In this document: positions 9,273 to 18,803 of the stretch, one piece after another
Layout of the letters: every line of letters begins with the position of its first letter
Position numbering within the stretch: the stretch's first letter is position 1
Notes under the pieces: model-generated
Seen by the model: only the letters and a program-made list of their open reading frames with translations
What the model was told of the DNA's origin: nothing
The model's database searches: none
Assembly: GCA_019233755.1 (NCBI GenBank)
Contig: JAFAMD010000015.1
Coordinates: forward strand, 1 to 64,000
DNA length: 64,000 nt
Origin: Acidobacteriaceae bacterium
GTDB taxonomy: Bacteria; Acidobacteriota; Terriglobia; Bryobacterales; Bryobacteraceae
Direction of reading: 5' to 3'
Position numbers and translations under genes: made by a program

Positions 9273-11201
9273 CTATCCCTGGTACGACTGAATGATGCGC
9301 TGCAGATTGGCTTCGTTCAGCTTGATCTTGCCGCGGCGCTTCAAGTCCGTCACTACACTATCGCGGAACAACGGATCTTCGATCTGCTGCCGGCGCTGCG
9401 CCAGGCTCTCCACGATAGCTTGTTTGTTCTGCGCAAACTGATTCATGTCGGCCGGGATCTTTTCCGCTACGCGGCAGACGAACTGTCCTGTCCCGGTAGC
9501 TAGCGGGCCGACGATATCGCCGACATTTGCCTTGAAGGCCGCCGCCAGCGTGGAGGCGGATCCAATTCCTTCCGCTGCGCCGTCGACAGTGAACGGCGCG
9601 GCCGTCTTCACCGTCAGACCGTCGCTCTTGGCGATTGCCTCCAGGCTCTCGCCCTTGCGCGCGCGATCGGCTGCCGTCTTCGCCGCCTCCTGGGCGAGCC
9701 GCTGAGATTCGGCAGTCGTGTAGCGCTGCAGAACGTCGTTTTGTACCTCGGCGTAATCGGCGTTGTGCGCCGGAATCACATTGGTTACCACTGCGAACGC
9801 CGCCTTCCCCTGATTGCTCATCGCCGTGACATCCGTCACCCCGCCCTTCGGCGCAGCGAATATCGCGTTTGTGAGCTCCGGCTGCGTGTTCACGCTGGGC
9901 AACGCCGAGCTGGTGGTTACGTCGTTCAGCTTGTAGAACTGCAGAGCGTATTTTTTCGCAATCGCTTCCGCTTGGCTCGGGTTCCGGGCAATTTCGGCTC
10001 GCGCGGCATCCACAGCCCTGGTCAAATTCTCTGTCGCTATCTGCTTCTTGGCGTCCGCCAGCAACTGGGCCTTAACCTCATCGAAGCTTTGCGTGTGAGC
10101 GGCCTGCTTCTCTTCGACCTGGATGATGTGATACCCGTATTCGGTCTCAATCACCCCGCTCAATTGCCCGGGAGTTAGAGAGAAAGCGGCCTTCTCGAAA
10201 TTAGGCACCGTTTGGCCCTTAACGATCCAACCCAGTTCGCCGCCCTTCTCCGCTGATCCGGGGTCCTCTGAATTCTTCTTCGCCAGCTCTGCAAAGTCAC
10301 CCCCATGTTGGAGCTGCTTCAATATGTCTTCTGCCTTCGCCTTCAGCTTGGGAGCCTCATCCTTCGGCTTTCCTTGTGTCTTTATGAGGATGTGGCGCAC
10401 TCTCACGCGTTCCGGTGTCCGATAGCTATCGATGTTGTCTTGATACTGCTGCTGGAGTTGCTGGTCTGAGACTTGTGCGTTCTGCAAGAAGTCCGCCGTC
10501 GTCCCGACAATCAGATTCACTTCCCGCTTTTCAGGGGTACGGAAGAGTGCCCGATTCTTGTCGAAATAGGCCTTCACGGCTGCCGGATCCTTGTTGACCT
10601 TCGACGCGAAGTCCTTCGGATCGAAATCGAGGTACTGCAGGCCGACTTTCAGGTTCTTCCGCTGGTATTCCGCTCGCGCGTCCTGATCGGACACGATCAG
10701 CGACTGCATTGCCACGCTCTCGAGCCGCCCTGCAAGCATGCTCTGCCGGCGTTCCTTTTCATAGTCTGCCGGGGTCAGGCCTTGCTGCGCCAGCAGCGCC
10801 TGGTACGTCTGCATGTTGAATTTGCCGCCCATTACCGGCGCTACATCGGCCTGGATGGCGTTGGCTAATTCCTGGTCGGAGATCGACAGACCCATCTCCT
10901 GCGCCTTGTACGCCATCGCCTTCGCTTCGATCATCTGGTTTACCAGCGAAGGTACATACATTGCCACGAGGCCTTTCGGCAGATTACTCTGGCTGCGGGT
11001 AATGCGCTCAACTGCGCGCTGCACGTCAAGCGCCGTGATCTTTTCTGATCCCACTGCCGCCACCACGTTTTGGCCGGATACGTTCGGCCCTCCGAGGCCG
11101 CCTGGAATCAGATAAACCAGCATGGAGGCCGCCACGAGGACCAGCATGGCGCCCAGCAAAAGGCGCACACTCTTCTCACGGCTGCGGAACAAATCGAACA
11201 T
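9273..11201 (-). CDS. Membrane-anchored peptidyl-prolyl isomerase/chaperone, PpiD/SurA-like
   Basis: The 642-residue protein has one N-terminal transmembrane helix (about 12-33), a SurA-type chaperone region (about 45-200) and a parvulin domain (about 265-365; RVRHILIKT, GGDFAELAKKNSEDPGS, GGELGWIVKGQTVPNFEKAAF, ETEYGYHIIQVEE). A second, divergent parvulin-like half may lie near 480-600. PpiD-type foldases sit at the periplasmic exit of the Sec translocon and help outer-membrane and secreted proteins fold. Length and order match PpiD. It precedes dedA by 8 bases. Confidence 0.92.
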   Translation of the reverse strand: MFDLFRSREKSVRLLLGAMLVLVAASMLVYLIPGGLGGPNVSGQNVVAAVGSEKITALDVQRAVERITRSQSNLPKGLVAMYVPSLVNQMIEAKAMAYKAQEMGLSISDQELANAIQADVAPVMGGKFNMQTYQALLAQQGLTPADYEKERRQSMLAGRLESVAMQSLIVSDQDARAEYQRKNLKVGLQYLDFDPKDFASKVNKDPAAVKAYFDKNRALFRTPEKREVNLIVGTTADFLQNAQVSDQQLQQQYQDNIDSYRTPERVRVRHILIKTQGKPKDEAPKLKAKAEDILKQLQHGGDFAELAKKNSEDPGSAEKGGELGWIVKGQTVPNFEKAAFSLTPGQLSGVIETEYGYHIIQVEEKQAAHTQSFDEVKAQLLADAKKQIATENLTRAVDAARAEIARNPSQAEAIAKKYALQFYKLNDVTTSSALPSVNTQPELTNAIFAAPKGGVTDVTAMSNQGKAAFAVVTNVIPAHNADYAEVQNDVLQRYTTAESQRLAQEAAKTAADRARKGESLEAIAKSDGLTVKTAAPFTVDGAAEGIGSASTLAAAFKANVGDIVGPLATGTGQFVCRVAEKIPADMNQFAQNKQAIVESLAQRRQQIEDPLFRDSVVTDLKRRGKIKLNEANLQRIIQSYQG

Positions 11202-11377
11202 AAATGTAGAGTGGAAACTCCTGCAGAGAACTTCGTTTAGCGATTACGGATAGCCGGGACGCTATGCCACTCGCCTTCTTGCCAGTATAGCGGAGCTCCG
11301 GCTATCCTCGCTGTTGCGTGAAGTGCAAAGATTTAATCGAATTGTGCTATGCGTCGCTCGGCGAGCGACCGCTTATC

Positions 11378-11662
11378 TCAACCGGCTGCAACGGCCGATG
11401 CCGCGGGCTTCTTCTGAAGCTCCAGATCCTCCAGAAAGATGAAGTAAGAGGATCCGCCTGAACGGACTCGAACCGTCCGATCGTCGAACCCCGGCCCTCC
11501 CAGGTATACTTCAGCCCCTTCCGGCAGTTGAGTAAGCAAACCAAGTCGTGACCGTATCCCATCTTCCGCGGGAAGAATCTGGATGGCGGACACGTTTCGC
11601 GAGAGCGTATACGTTTTCTCAGGTGGGAACGGAGAGTTACTCAGTAGTACTTCAGGATTCAC
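11378..11662 (-). CDS. Small hypothetical protein
   Basis: I do not recognise the family. The frame is open back to 11794, but the upstream part looks unlike coding sequence. I favour a GTG start with GGAGG 10 bases before it, giving 94 residues. The conserved-looking core is LTQLPEGAEVYLGGPGFDDRT and SYFIFLEDLE, a likely beta-rich domain with an Ala-rich tail. There is no signal peptide or membrane helix. It lies in the same direction between cmk and the PpiD-like gene, with about 240 and 175 bases of apparently empty DNA on its two sides. Confidence 0.5.
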   Translation of the reverse strand: MNPEVLLSNSPFPPEKTYTLSRNVSAIQILPAEDGIRSRLGLLTQLPEGAEVYLGGPGFDDRTVRVRSGGSSYFIFLEDLELQKKPAASAVAAG

Positions 11663-11903
11663 TAGTACTAGACCTCCAAGGTTCAAGGTGCGAGTGGCTT
11701 GATGGAACCACTCTACTGGAGTTTTTCCTTCCGGGTAACACTTTTTGTCGATAACTGTAATAACTACGAGGATTAGTACTCGTAGAACAAACAAGTTCTT
11801 GATCTTGTCATCTAAGATCTGAAAACTGTATCTTGGCTTGTATTTGGGTTTTCGATCCGCTCTATCGGCCAGAAATGCAAGAGCTTATGGGACAATGCAC
11901 CGG

Positions 11904-12608
11904 CTAGTCAGCTCTCACTGCACCTTGCTCATCATGCCTCTTGGCTCCCTTGCCGTTCGACGTGCGTGCCCTCACAATTCGCAGGATGACTTCTTCCACT
12001 TCCTCCGGTGACAGCCCGGTCGTGTCCACCAGTTCAGCATCGGGCGCCTGGACAAGAGGCGCCTCTGCTCGCCCGCGGTCCCGCTCATCTCTCTGCCGGA
12101 GATCACCCTCAACCGCAATGGCGTCATCTTGCAACTCCAAAGCTCGCCGCCGCGCGCGCTCCGCCGGATCGGCATCGAGAAATATCTTCACTTGCGCGTC
12201 CGGGAACACGACCGACCCGATATCACGGCCCTCCATCACTACGCTGTTCTGCTCGGCCAAGCCCCGCTGAACGCCCAACAGCGCGCGCCGCACACCCGGA
12301 ACCGCCGACACCTGCGAAGCGGCGTCCGAGACGTGCGGCTCACGGATAGCATCCGTTACGTCTTCGCCATTCAGCAGCACACGCCCGTCGCGGGTCAGCT
12401 CAATTCCGGCTTCTTTCGCGAGTTGCTCCAGGCGGTGCATGTCCGTCAAGCCCACGCCGAGTTGCAAGGCCCAGAGCGCAACCGCCCGGTACATCGCGCC
12501 TGTGTTGATGTAGATAAAGCCAAGCCTCTCGGCAACGCGCTTGGCGAGTGTACTCTTCCCCGAGCCTGCCGGCCCGTCAATTGCAATAATTACTCGCTTC
12601 TCAGACAT
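11904..12608 (-). CDS. cmk: Cytidylate kinase
   Basis: It phosphorylates CMP and dCMP for nucleotide synthesis. The P-loop DGPAGSGKST is at residues 11-20 and the CMP-binding region includes GAMYRAVALWAL and EGRDIGSVVFPDA. The lid is RARRRALELQ. I place the start at the ATG (MSEKRV), 234 residues, because the 15 extra codons upstream overlap the preceding amidohydrolase gene and precede the family start. The gap to that gene's stop is 11 bases, so the two are probably co-transcribed. Confidence 0.95.
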   Translation of the reverse strand: MSEKRVIIAIDGPAGSGKSTLAKRVAERLGFIYINTGAMYRAVALWALQLGVGLTDMHRLEQLAKEAGIELTRDGRVLLNGEDVTDAIREPHVSDAASQVSAVPGVRRALLGVQRGLAEQNSVVMEGRDIGSVVFPDAQVKIFLDADPAERARRRALELQDDAIAVEGDLRQRDERDRGRAEAPLVQAPDAELVDTTGLSPEEVEEVILRIVRARTSNGKGAKRHDEQGAVRAD

Positions 12609-12619
12609 GATGGTATTCG

Positions 12620-13939
12620 CTAGCGCCCTTCGAACGCGACCACCGGGTGCCACTCGTTCTTATAGACCATCCCGTTCTTCATCACGAATCGTACGTGCTG
12701 CAACTGCTCGACGTTGACCCGCGGATCGGATTCCACCGCAATGAGGTCGGCGAAAGATCCGGCTTTTACCACACCGGCCTTGCCCTTCAGGTTGAGCAGA
12801 TCCGCTGCATTCACGGTGGACATGCGGATGGCGTCAATCGGTTTCGCGCCGAATTCCACCATCGTTGCGAACTGCTTCGCATTGTCGCCATGCGGATAGA
12901 CTCCGCCATCGGTTCCGAAAGCGAGCGGTGCGCCGGCCAGGTAGGCCGTGCGGAAATTCGCGCGCTGCAATTTTCCAATCGCCTTCTCTTTTTCAATCGA
13001 TTCCGGCAACATACCCACTTTCGCGCCTTCCTTCAGGATGTAAGTGTCGTTGTAGATATCGAAGACAAGATAGGTGTGATGCTGCTTTGCGAGCGCGATG
13101 CCTTCGTCATCAATCAGGCTTGAGTGTTCGATGGAGTCGATGCCGGCGTTAATGGCATCTTTGATTGCCTGCGTTCCGTGCGCGTGCGCTGCCACTTTCC
13201 GTCCCAGCTTGTGCGCTTCCTCGGCGATCGCCAGCATTTCTTCGAGCGTGTATTGCTCGGCCCCGGCCGCATCGCCCTTGGAAAGAACTCCGCCTGACGC
13301 ACAGATCTTGATGACATCCGCGCCGTACTTAATTGTCTCTCTCACTCTTCTTCGGGCGGCCCACGGCCCGTCCGCTACACCGGGTTCCGTGTAGTTGAAC
13401 TCGGGCGCCAGCAGGTTGTTATCGCAGTGACCGCCGGTAATTCCTAGCGGCGGTCCCGAAACGAACAGCCTGGGCCCCGGGATCTCCCCCGCATTGATGC
13501 CGTCGCGCAGCGCCACATCGCTCCAACCTTCTGCGCCTACATTCCGTACCGTCGTGAATCCGGCGAGCAGAGTAATCCGCGCATTCTTCGCGCCCGTAAC
13601 GGCTTGCCGCGGGACGGAAACGCCTAAGGATTCATACCCGGAGTCCGTTGGATTCGATGTCAGGTGGTCGTGTACGTCAATCAAGCCCGGCAGGCAGAAG
13701 CCTTGTGCGGCATCCACCCGGGTTGCGTTCGCCGGGACTTCGCCCGCCTGGCTGGCCGGCAGCACCTGCTTTACCGTGCCTGCCTCGGCAACCACGAACA
13801 CGTCATGCGCGACGGTATCGGTTTCAGGATCAAGCAAGGACCCGCAATGAACGGAAACCACATTCTGCGGCTGTTCTGCCGCTGCTATCCCGCAAAACCC
13901 GAGCAGGCACAAAAATACACCGCAACAAATTGCACGCAT
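12620..13939 (-). CDS. Secreted metal-dependent amidohydrolase (imidazolonepropionase/Xaa-Pro dipeptidase-like)
   Basis: The 439-residue protein has a signal peptide (1 to about 21), then an amidohydrolase barrel with the metal ligands in order: DVHDHL near 107, a metal-bridging Lys in DVIKICASGG, AHAHG, IEHSS and the catalytic Asp in FGTDGG. These match the secreted amidohydrolases that cleave Xaa-Pro or Xaa-Arg dipeptides. The periplasmic location argues against a histidine-degradation role. It lies between ftsK and cmk in the envelope gene run, perhaps only by chance. Confidence 0.9.
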   Translation of the reverse strand: MRAICCGVFLCLLGFCGIAAAEQPQNVVSVHCGSLLDPETDTVAHDVFVVAEAGTVKQVLPASQAGEVPANATRVDAAQGFCLPGLIDVHDHLTSNPTDSGYESLGVSVPRQAVTGAKNARITLLAGFTTVRNVGAEGWSDVALRDGINAGEIPGPRLFVSGPPLGITGGHCDNNLLAPEFNYTEPGVADGPWAARRRVRETIKYGADVIKICASGGVLSKGDAAGAEQYTLEEMLAIAEEAHKLGRKVAAHAHGTQAIKDAINAGIDSIEHSSLIDDEGIALAKQHHTYLVFDIYNDTYILKEGAKVGMLPESIEKEKAIGKLQRANFRTAYLAGAPLAFGTDGGVYPHGDNAKQFATMVEFGAKPIDAIRMSTVNAADLLNLKGKAGVVKAGSFADLIAVESDPRVNVEQLQHVRFVMKNGMVYKNEWHPVVAFEGR

Positions 13940-14012
13940 CGGGAGTTGTCACCTCTTGGAATGGAAATCACTCCGAGTATGGCACGCACGTTGCTCCCGG
14001 TGCGGTCGTCGC

Positions 14013-16475
14013 TTATCGCATCTGGCCTTCGACTTCGCGCAGCCAGTCAGGCCGCTTCAGAACTTCACGCGGCTTACTGCCGTCCGGCGGACCAATGATC
14101 CCGTCTCGCTGCATCATATCCAGGATCCGGGCGGCCCGCCCGTAACCCAGCCGCAGCCGGCGCTGCAGTGTCGAGGTAGAAGCCTTTCCCATCTCCACCA
14201 CCACCCGCACGGCATCTTCGTACATAGGGTCCTGCGCGCCGTCGAATTCCTCGGCATCGTCGCCGGCATCTTCCTCGGAAGGCGGCGTCAGGAGGAAGCT
14301 TTCGTCGTACTCCGGCGCAGCCTGCTCCTTCCAAAAATCGACGACACGGTTCGTTTCCGCCTCCGTAACAAACGCTCCATGAACGCGCGTGAGTCTGGAG
14401 GATCCCGGCGGCAGGAACAGCATGTCGCCCTTGCCCAGCAGATGCTCCGCGCCCATGCTGTCGAGCACGGTTCGCGAGTCTACGCGCGTTGCCACCCGGA
14501 AACTGATGCGGGAAGGGAAGTTCGCCTTGATTAGGCCGGTAATTACATCCACGCTCGGGCGTTGCGTTGCGAGCACGAGGTGCATGCCAACCGCCCGCGC
14601 CATCTGGGCCAGCCGCGTGATGCACTCTTCGACATTGGCGCGCTCCAGCATCATCAGATCTGCCAACTCGTCGATGAGAATCAGTACGTACGGCAGCGGC
14701 TGTAGGCTTTCGTCCTCTTCCTGCTGTTCTTCGAATAACCCGCGCGGCTCTTTTCTCAGGTCCGCCATTTTGCGGTTGTACTGGTCGATATTGCGAACGC
14801 CGTGAGAGGCCAGCAGTTTCAGACGCCGTTCCATTTCGAGCACCGCGTTCCGCAGCGCATTGGTCGCCTTTTTCGGCTCGGTGATGACGGGCGTCAACAG
14901 GTGCGGTATGCCTTCATAGATTCCGAGTTCCACCCGCTTCGGGTCCACCATGATCATGCGGACTTCGTCCGGCGTCGCCTTGTAGAGGAACGACATGATC
15001 ATCGCGTTCAACATTACGCTCTTACCTGCTCCGGTAGAGCCCGCTATCAACAGGTGCGGCATCGTCTCGAGCGATGCAACCTTGATCCGTCCGTTGATGT
15101 CCTTGCCGAGCGCTATAGTCATCTTCGAGGCCGAATCATGAAATTCATCCGACTCGAGGATCTCCCGCAAGCTGATCAGTTCGCGCCGCGTATTCGGAAC
15201 TTCGATGCCCACGGTAGGCTTGCCCGGCAGCCTTTCAATCAGCACCGATTCGGCCTGCAATCCGAGGCAAAGATCCTCCGTCAGCGTAGTAATCCGGCTG
15301 TATTTCACGCCTGCTTCGGGCTTGTACTCGAACGTCGTGACAACCGGTCCGGGGTTGATCTGCGTGACCGACCCTCGTACGTTGAATTCCTCGAGCTTCG
15401 ATTTGATGCGGCTCGCGATCTCTTTCAGTTCCTGTCCGTCATAGCCGTTTCCCGACGGTATTTCATTCAGTAACGGAGTGCCGGGGAGCTTATAGAACCG
15501 CTTCCGCTTCTTCGGACTCGGCGCCTGGGTAAAGGGTTCCGCGAATTCCGGCTCGCTTTCCTCTTCCACCGGCACCGCTGCCTGCGCGCGCATGCTTGGC
15601 TGGTATTCGAGCGTTCGAATCGGGATCTCGTCTTCGCCCTCCCCTTCCGCTTCCGGCCCTAAGTCGAAGGGTGGTTCGTTGTCGTCTGTTCCGGAAGGAG
15701 CGTTAAGGGGCGTGATCGGAATCTCGCCCTCGGCTGCCTGCTCGTCCTCTAGCACGGCCTTTCGGCGTCGTGCTCTTGTGGTTTGCGCCGCTTCCACCGG
15801 GTCGGCTTGCACCTGCCGAGCCTGTCGGCGAGCCGCCCGCTCGGCCGCCTTAGCCTTTGCATTCTCTAGGGCGCGCTGCCGTCGTGCCTCGTGCGCTGCC
15901 TTCCATCGCGCCATCACCTTCTGCCACCAGGCAATGGGCCCACTCAGCCACCGCATTAAGGTGGCGACTTCAAAAGTGGATGCGAAGTACAGAGCCAGGA
16001 CACCCGCACCCACCGTGATAATGGCTGCACCCGCGAAATCAAATCTCGCAAGTAGTGCATCGGCCAAGACCATTCCCAGCATGCCGCTGGGATGGATGAC
16101 GCGGAAAATGTGCCAGCTGCGTGGTAGGAGGCCGCCCGCCGTCGAAAGGCAGAACCACAGCGCCAGGCTTCCGAAGACCCGGAACCATACGCTCTCGATT
16201 GCCGAGGATCGCACCCACTTCCAGCCCAGCGCCCAAATGTGAATCGGAAGCAGGAAAACACTGATGCCGAAGACCTGCAGCAGCAGGTCGGCCCATTTCG
16301 CGCCGGACACGCCCAGTAGGTTGTGGGTGCGTACGGCGCCCGTTGCCGTATTCCACGACGGGTCGGTAGGCGAATAGGAGACCAGGCTTAAAGAAACTGC
16401 CAGGCCCAGAAGAAGCAATAAAATACCGACGGCTTCATTCAGCCGGGTATAGCGAGACGGCGCGAGGAACCTCAT
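14013..16475 (-). CDS. ftsK: DNA translocase FtsK/SpoIIIE
   Basis: The 820-residue protein has about four N-terminal membrane helices (residues 15-170), a charged Ala/Arg/Glu-rich linker, and a RecA-like motor with Walker A GSTGAGKS near 477-485 and Walker B LILIDELADLMM. A winged-helix gamma domain closes it (STSTLQRRLRLGYGRAARILDMM), used to read KOPS-like polarity sites. FtsK pumps chromosome ends through the closing septum and activates XerCD. The ATG chosen overlaps the uppP stop as ATGA, showing translational coupling; an upstream in-frame start would lie inside uppP. Confidence 0.96.
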   Translation of the reverse strand: MRFLAPSRYTRLNEAVGILLLLLGLAVSLSLVSYSPTDPSWNTATGAVRTHNLLGVSGAKWADLLLQVFGISVFLLPIHIWALGWKWVRSSAIESVWFRVFGSLALWFCLSTAGGLLPRSWHIFRVIHPSGMLGMVLADALLARFDFAGAAIITVGAGVLALYFASTFEVATLMRWLSGPIAWWQKVMARWKAAHEARRQRALENAKAKAAERAARRQARQVQADPVEAAQTTRARRRKAVLEDEQAAEGEIPITPLNAPSGTDDNEPPFDLGPEAEGEGEDEIPIRTLEYQPSMRAQAAVPVEEESEPEFAEPFTQAPSPKKRKRFYKLPGTPLLNEIPSGNGYDGQELKEIASRIKSKLEEFNVRGSVTQINPGPVVTTFEYKPEAGVKYSRITTLTEDLCLGLQAESVLIERLPGKPTVGIEVPNTRRELISLREILESDEFHDSASKMTIALGKDINGRIKVASLETMPHLLIAGSTGAGKSVMLNAMIMSFLYKATPDEVRMIMVDPKRVELGIYEGIPHLLTPVITEPKKATNALRNAVLEMERRLKLLASHGVRNIDQYNRKMADLRKEPRGLFEEQQEEDESLQPLPYVLILIDELADLMMLERANVEECITRLAQMARAVGMHLVLATQRPSVDVITGLIKANFPSRISFRVATRVDSRTVLDSMGAEHLLGKGDMLFLPPGSSRLTRVHGAFVTEAETNRVVDFWKEQAAPEYDESFLLTPPSEEDAGDDAEEFDGAQDPMYEDAVRVVVEMGKASTSTLQRRLRLGYGRAARILDMMQRDGIIGPPDGSKPREVLKRPDWLREVEGQMR

Positions 16476-17299
16476 CCTCCAACGCGGAAGAACACTGCCA
16501 GAGCGACTATTATTATGCCAAAGACTATGCGGTACCACACGAATAGTGCCAGGCTGTTGCGCCGCAGGAAGCGCAGGAAGAACGCAATAACCACGATTCC
16601 CACCACCGCGCTCACCAGGATTCCCACAATCCAGGGCAGCCGCATATCGGCCGGCAACCCGCCGTTCTTGTGCAGGTCAAGCGCATCCTTTGCCGCAGCA
16701 CCGGCAATGACTGGCGCCGACAGCAGGAACGAAAATCGGGCCGCGGCCTCCCGGTCCATGTGCCGGAACCGTGCCGCGGAAATCGTAATGCCGCTCCGCG
16801 AGACGCCGGGAATCAACGCGGCGGCCTGCAGAATCCCCACCGTCATCGCATCCCACCAGCTCATTGCATCCAGGCCCTTCTTCTGCCTGCCGAACCGGTC
16901 GGCAATCGCCATCACGATGCCGACGACAATCATTGCCGTCCCGATAACGTAGAAATTCCGCCACGGTCCTTCGGCATACTTGTTCAACTTCGCTCCGGCC
17001 ACCGCGGCTGGTATCGTTCCGATAATCAGAAACCACAGAAGCTTGCGGCTGTTCTCGTCGGGTCTCGTCCCGCGATAAGAGAATCCCAACCCGTTTGCAA
17101 TGATCTGCACCCAATCCTGAAAGAAGAAAACAAAAATTGCCGCCAGTGTGCCAACATGTAGGGCAATATCAAATCCGAGGCCCGGATCCTGCCATTTGAG
17201 CAGACGCGGAATGATGGTGAGATGCGCCGTACTGCTAATTGGTAAAAACTCAGTGAATCCTTGAATAATCCCAAGTAGGATCGCTTGATAAAGCGGCAT
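16472..17299 (-). CDS. uppP: Undecaprenyl-diphosphatase
   Basis: The 275-residue, roughly eight-helix membrane protein has both BacA/UppP active-site motifs: QGFTEFLPISSTAHL near the N-terminus and PGVSRSGITI near residue 165. It removes a phosphate from undecaprenyl diphosphate so that the lipid carrier can be reused in peptidoglycan synthesis; overproduction gives bacitracin resistance. It is the first gene of the minus-strand run and is divergent from pyruvate kinase, with 76 bases between for both promoters. Confidence 0.96.
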   Translation of the reverse strand: MPLYQAILLGIIQGFTEFLPISSTAHLTIIPRLLKWQDPGLGFDIALHVGTLAAIFVFFFQDWVQIIANGLGFSYRGTRPDENSRKLLWFLIIGTIPAAVAGAKLNKYAEGPWRNFYVIGTAMIVVGIVMAIADRFGRQKKGLDAMSWWDAMTVGILQAAALIPGVSRSGITISAARFRHMDREAAARFSFLLSAPVIAGAAAKDALDLHKNGGLPADMRLPWIVGILVSAVVGIVVIAFFLRFLRRNSLALFVWYRIVFGIIIVALAVFFRVGG

Positions 17300-17375
17300 A
17301 ATGACTGTGTAGTGACCTTGTCCTTCGCGTGGAAGCCTTCGCTATCGTAGCGTACCGGCGTTCATTTACCAATTG

Positions 17376-18797
17376 ATGCGAGCCACCAAAATAGTAGCCA
17401 CTCTCGGACCATCTACCGACTCAGAATCTGTTCTCCGCAAACTTTTTGAAGCAGGTGTCGATGTTTTCCGGCTGAACGCTTCTCACGGCACGCACGATGA
17501 TCACGCGCGCCGTATTCATGCGGTTCGCGAGCTCGACGAGGAGTTCAAAAGAAACGTTGGAATCCTCCTCGATTTGCAGGGCCCGAAGATACGTCTCGGT
17601 ACGTTTCGCAGCGGGCCACACTATCTCCCTGAGGAATCCACCTTCACCATCACGACAGAAGCGGTTGAAGGTACCGCGGAAATTGCTTTCACGTCCTACG
17701 CCGAGTTCGCGCGTGATGTCAAACCGGGCGACCCCGTACTGCTTGCCGATGGCGCGGTTCGCCTGGAAGTGCTCGAAACCGACGGTGTCGCTGCACGCTG
17801 CCGCGTCGTGCACGGTGGCTACATAAGCGATCGCAAAGGCATCAATCTGCCCGGTGTGAACATCAGCGTTCCTTCGCTTTCGAAAAAAGACATAGCCGAT
17901 GCGCACTTCGGGGTCCAGCACGCCGTAGATTTCTTTGCACTTTCGTTTGTCCGCCAGGCGCGCGACGTGCTCCGTCTTCGTCACCTTTTGGAAGAAGTCG
18001 ATGCGAAGCAGCCCATCATCGCGAAGATTGAGAAGCCGGAGGCCTGGCAGAACCTTGAGGCCATTCTCGATGAGTGCGATGGCGTAATGATTGCCCGCGG
18101 CGACCTTGGGGTCGAAATGGCGGTGGAGAAGGTTCCGGCCATTCAAAAAACCATCATCGAGAAAGCACGCGAACGCAATCGGTTCGTCATCACCGCCACG
18201 CAGATGCTCGAATCGATGATCGAGAACGCCATGCCCACCCGCGCTGAGGTCAGCGACGTGGCCAATGCCATCTATGACGGCACCAGCGCCGTGATGCTTT
18301 CGGCCGAAACGTCAGCCGGAAAAAACCCCGTGGAAGCAGTCCGCGTCATGCACCGTATTGCCTGCGAAACGGAATCGTCGCTGAAGACTAAGGGCTTCTC
18401 TGACAGACCAAGAGACGAGGAACACACCATTCCGGAGATTATCAGCGGCGCCGCCTATCATTGCGCCCGCACAGCCGGAGTCGCGGCACTTGCGGTGGGA
18501 ACTATGTCCGGCGCATCCGCGCGCCTTCTGGCCCGATACCGCCCGCCGGTGCCGATCTACGCCTTCACTTCCCACGCTAACGTTGCGCGCCAGCTCTCGG
18601 TTGCCTACGGCGTGAATGCCATCATCTGCCCAGCCATGCAATCGACCGATCAGATGCTGCAACAGATGGAGCAGCTTTTAGTCGAAAGCAATCGGGTCCA
18701 CCCGGGAGACAACATTGTCTTCGTCGCAGGCCAGCCGGTGAACCTCCGCGGTTCTACAAATATGCTGAAGCTGTATAAGGTTGGCGGCATCCGTTAG
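17376..18797 (+). CDS. pyk: Pyruvate kinase
   Basis: It makes pyruvate and ATP from phosphoenolpyruvate and ADP. N-terminal ATKIVATLGPSTDS binds substrate (RLNASHGTHDDH follows), the signature IIAKIEKPEAWQN carries the catalytic Lys, and MIARGDLGVEM binds the metal. The C-terminal allosteric domain is present, giving a normal full length of 473 residues. I use the ATG rather than the in-frame TTG one codon before. The ferrochelatase ATG follows the stop by 6 bases, so the two genes form an operon. Confidence 0.96.
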   Translation: MRATKIVATLGPSTDSESVLRKLFEAGVDVFRLNASHGTHDDHARRIHAVRELDEEFKRNVGILLDLQGPKIRLGTFRSGPHYLPEESTFTITTEAVEGTAEIAFTSYAEFARDVKPGDPVLLADGAVRLEVLETDGVAARCRVVHGGYISDRKGINLPGVNISVPSLSKKDIADAHFGVQHAVDFFALSFVRQARDVLRLRHLLEEVDAKQPIIAKIEKPEAWQNLEAILDECDGVMIARGDLGVEMAVEKVPAIQKTIIEKARERNRFVITATQMLESMIENAMPTRAEVSDVANAIYDGTSAVMLSAETSAGKNPVEAVRVMHRIACETESSLKTKGFSDRPRDEEHTIPEIISGAAYHCARTAGVAALAVGTMSGASARLLARYRPPVPIYAFTSHANVARQLSVAYGVNAIICPAMQSTDQMLQQMEQLLVESNRVHPGDNIVFVAGQPVNLRGSTNMLKLYKVGGIR

Positions 18798-18803
18798 GAA
18801 ACG

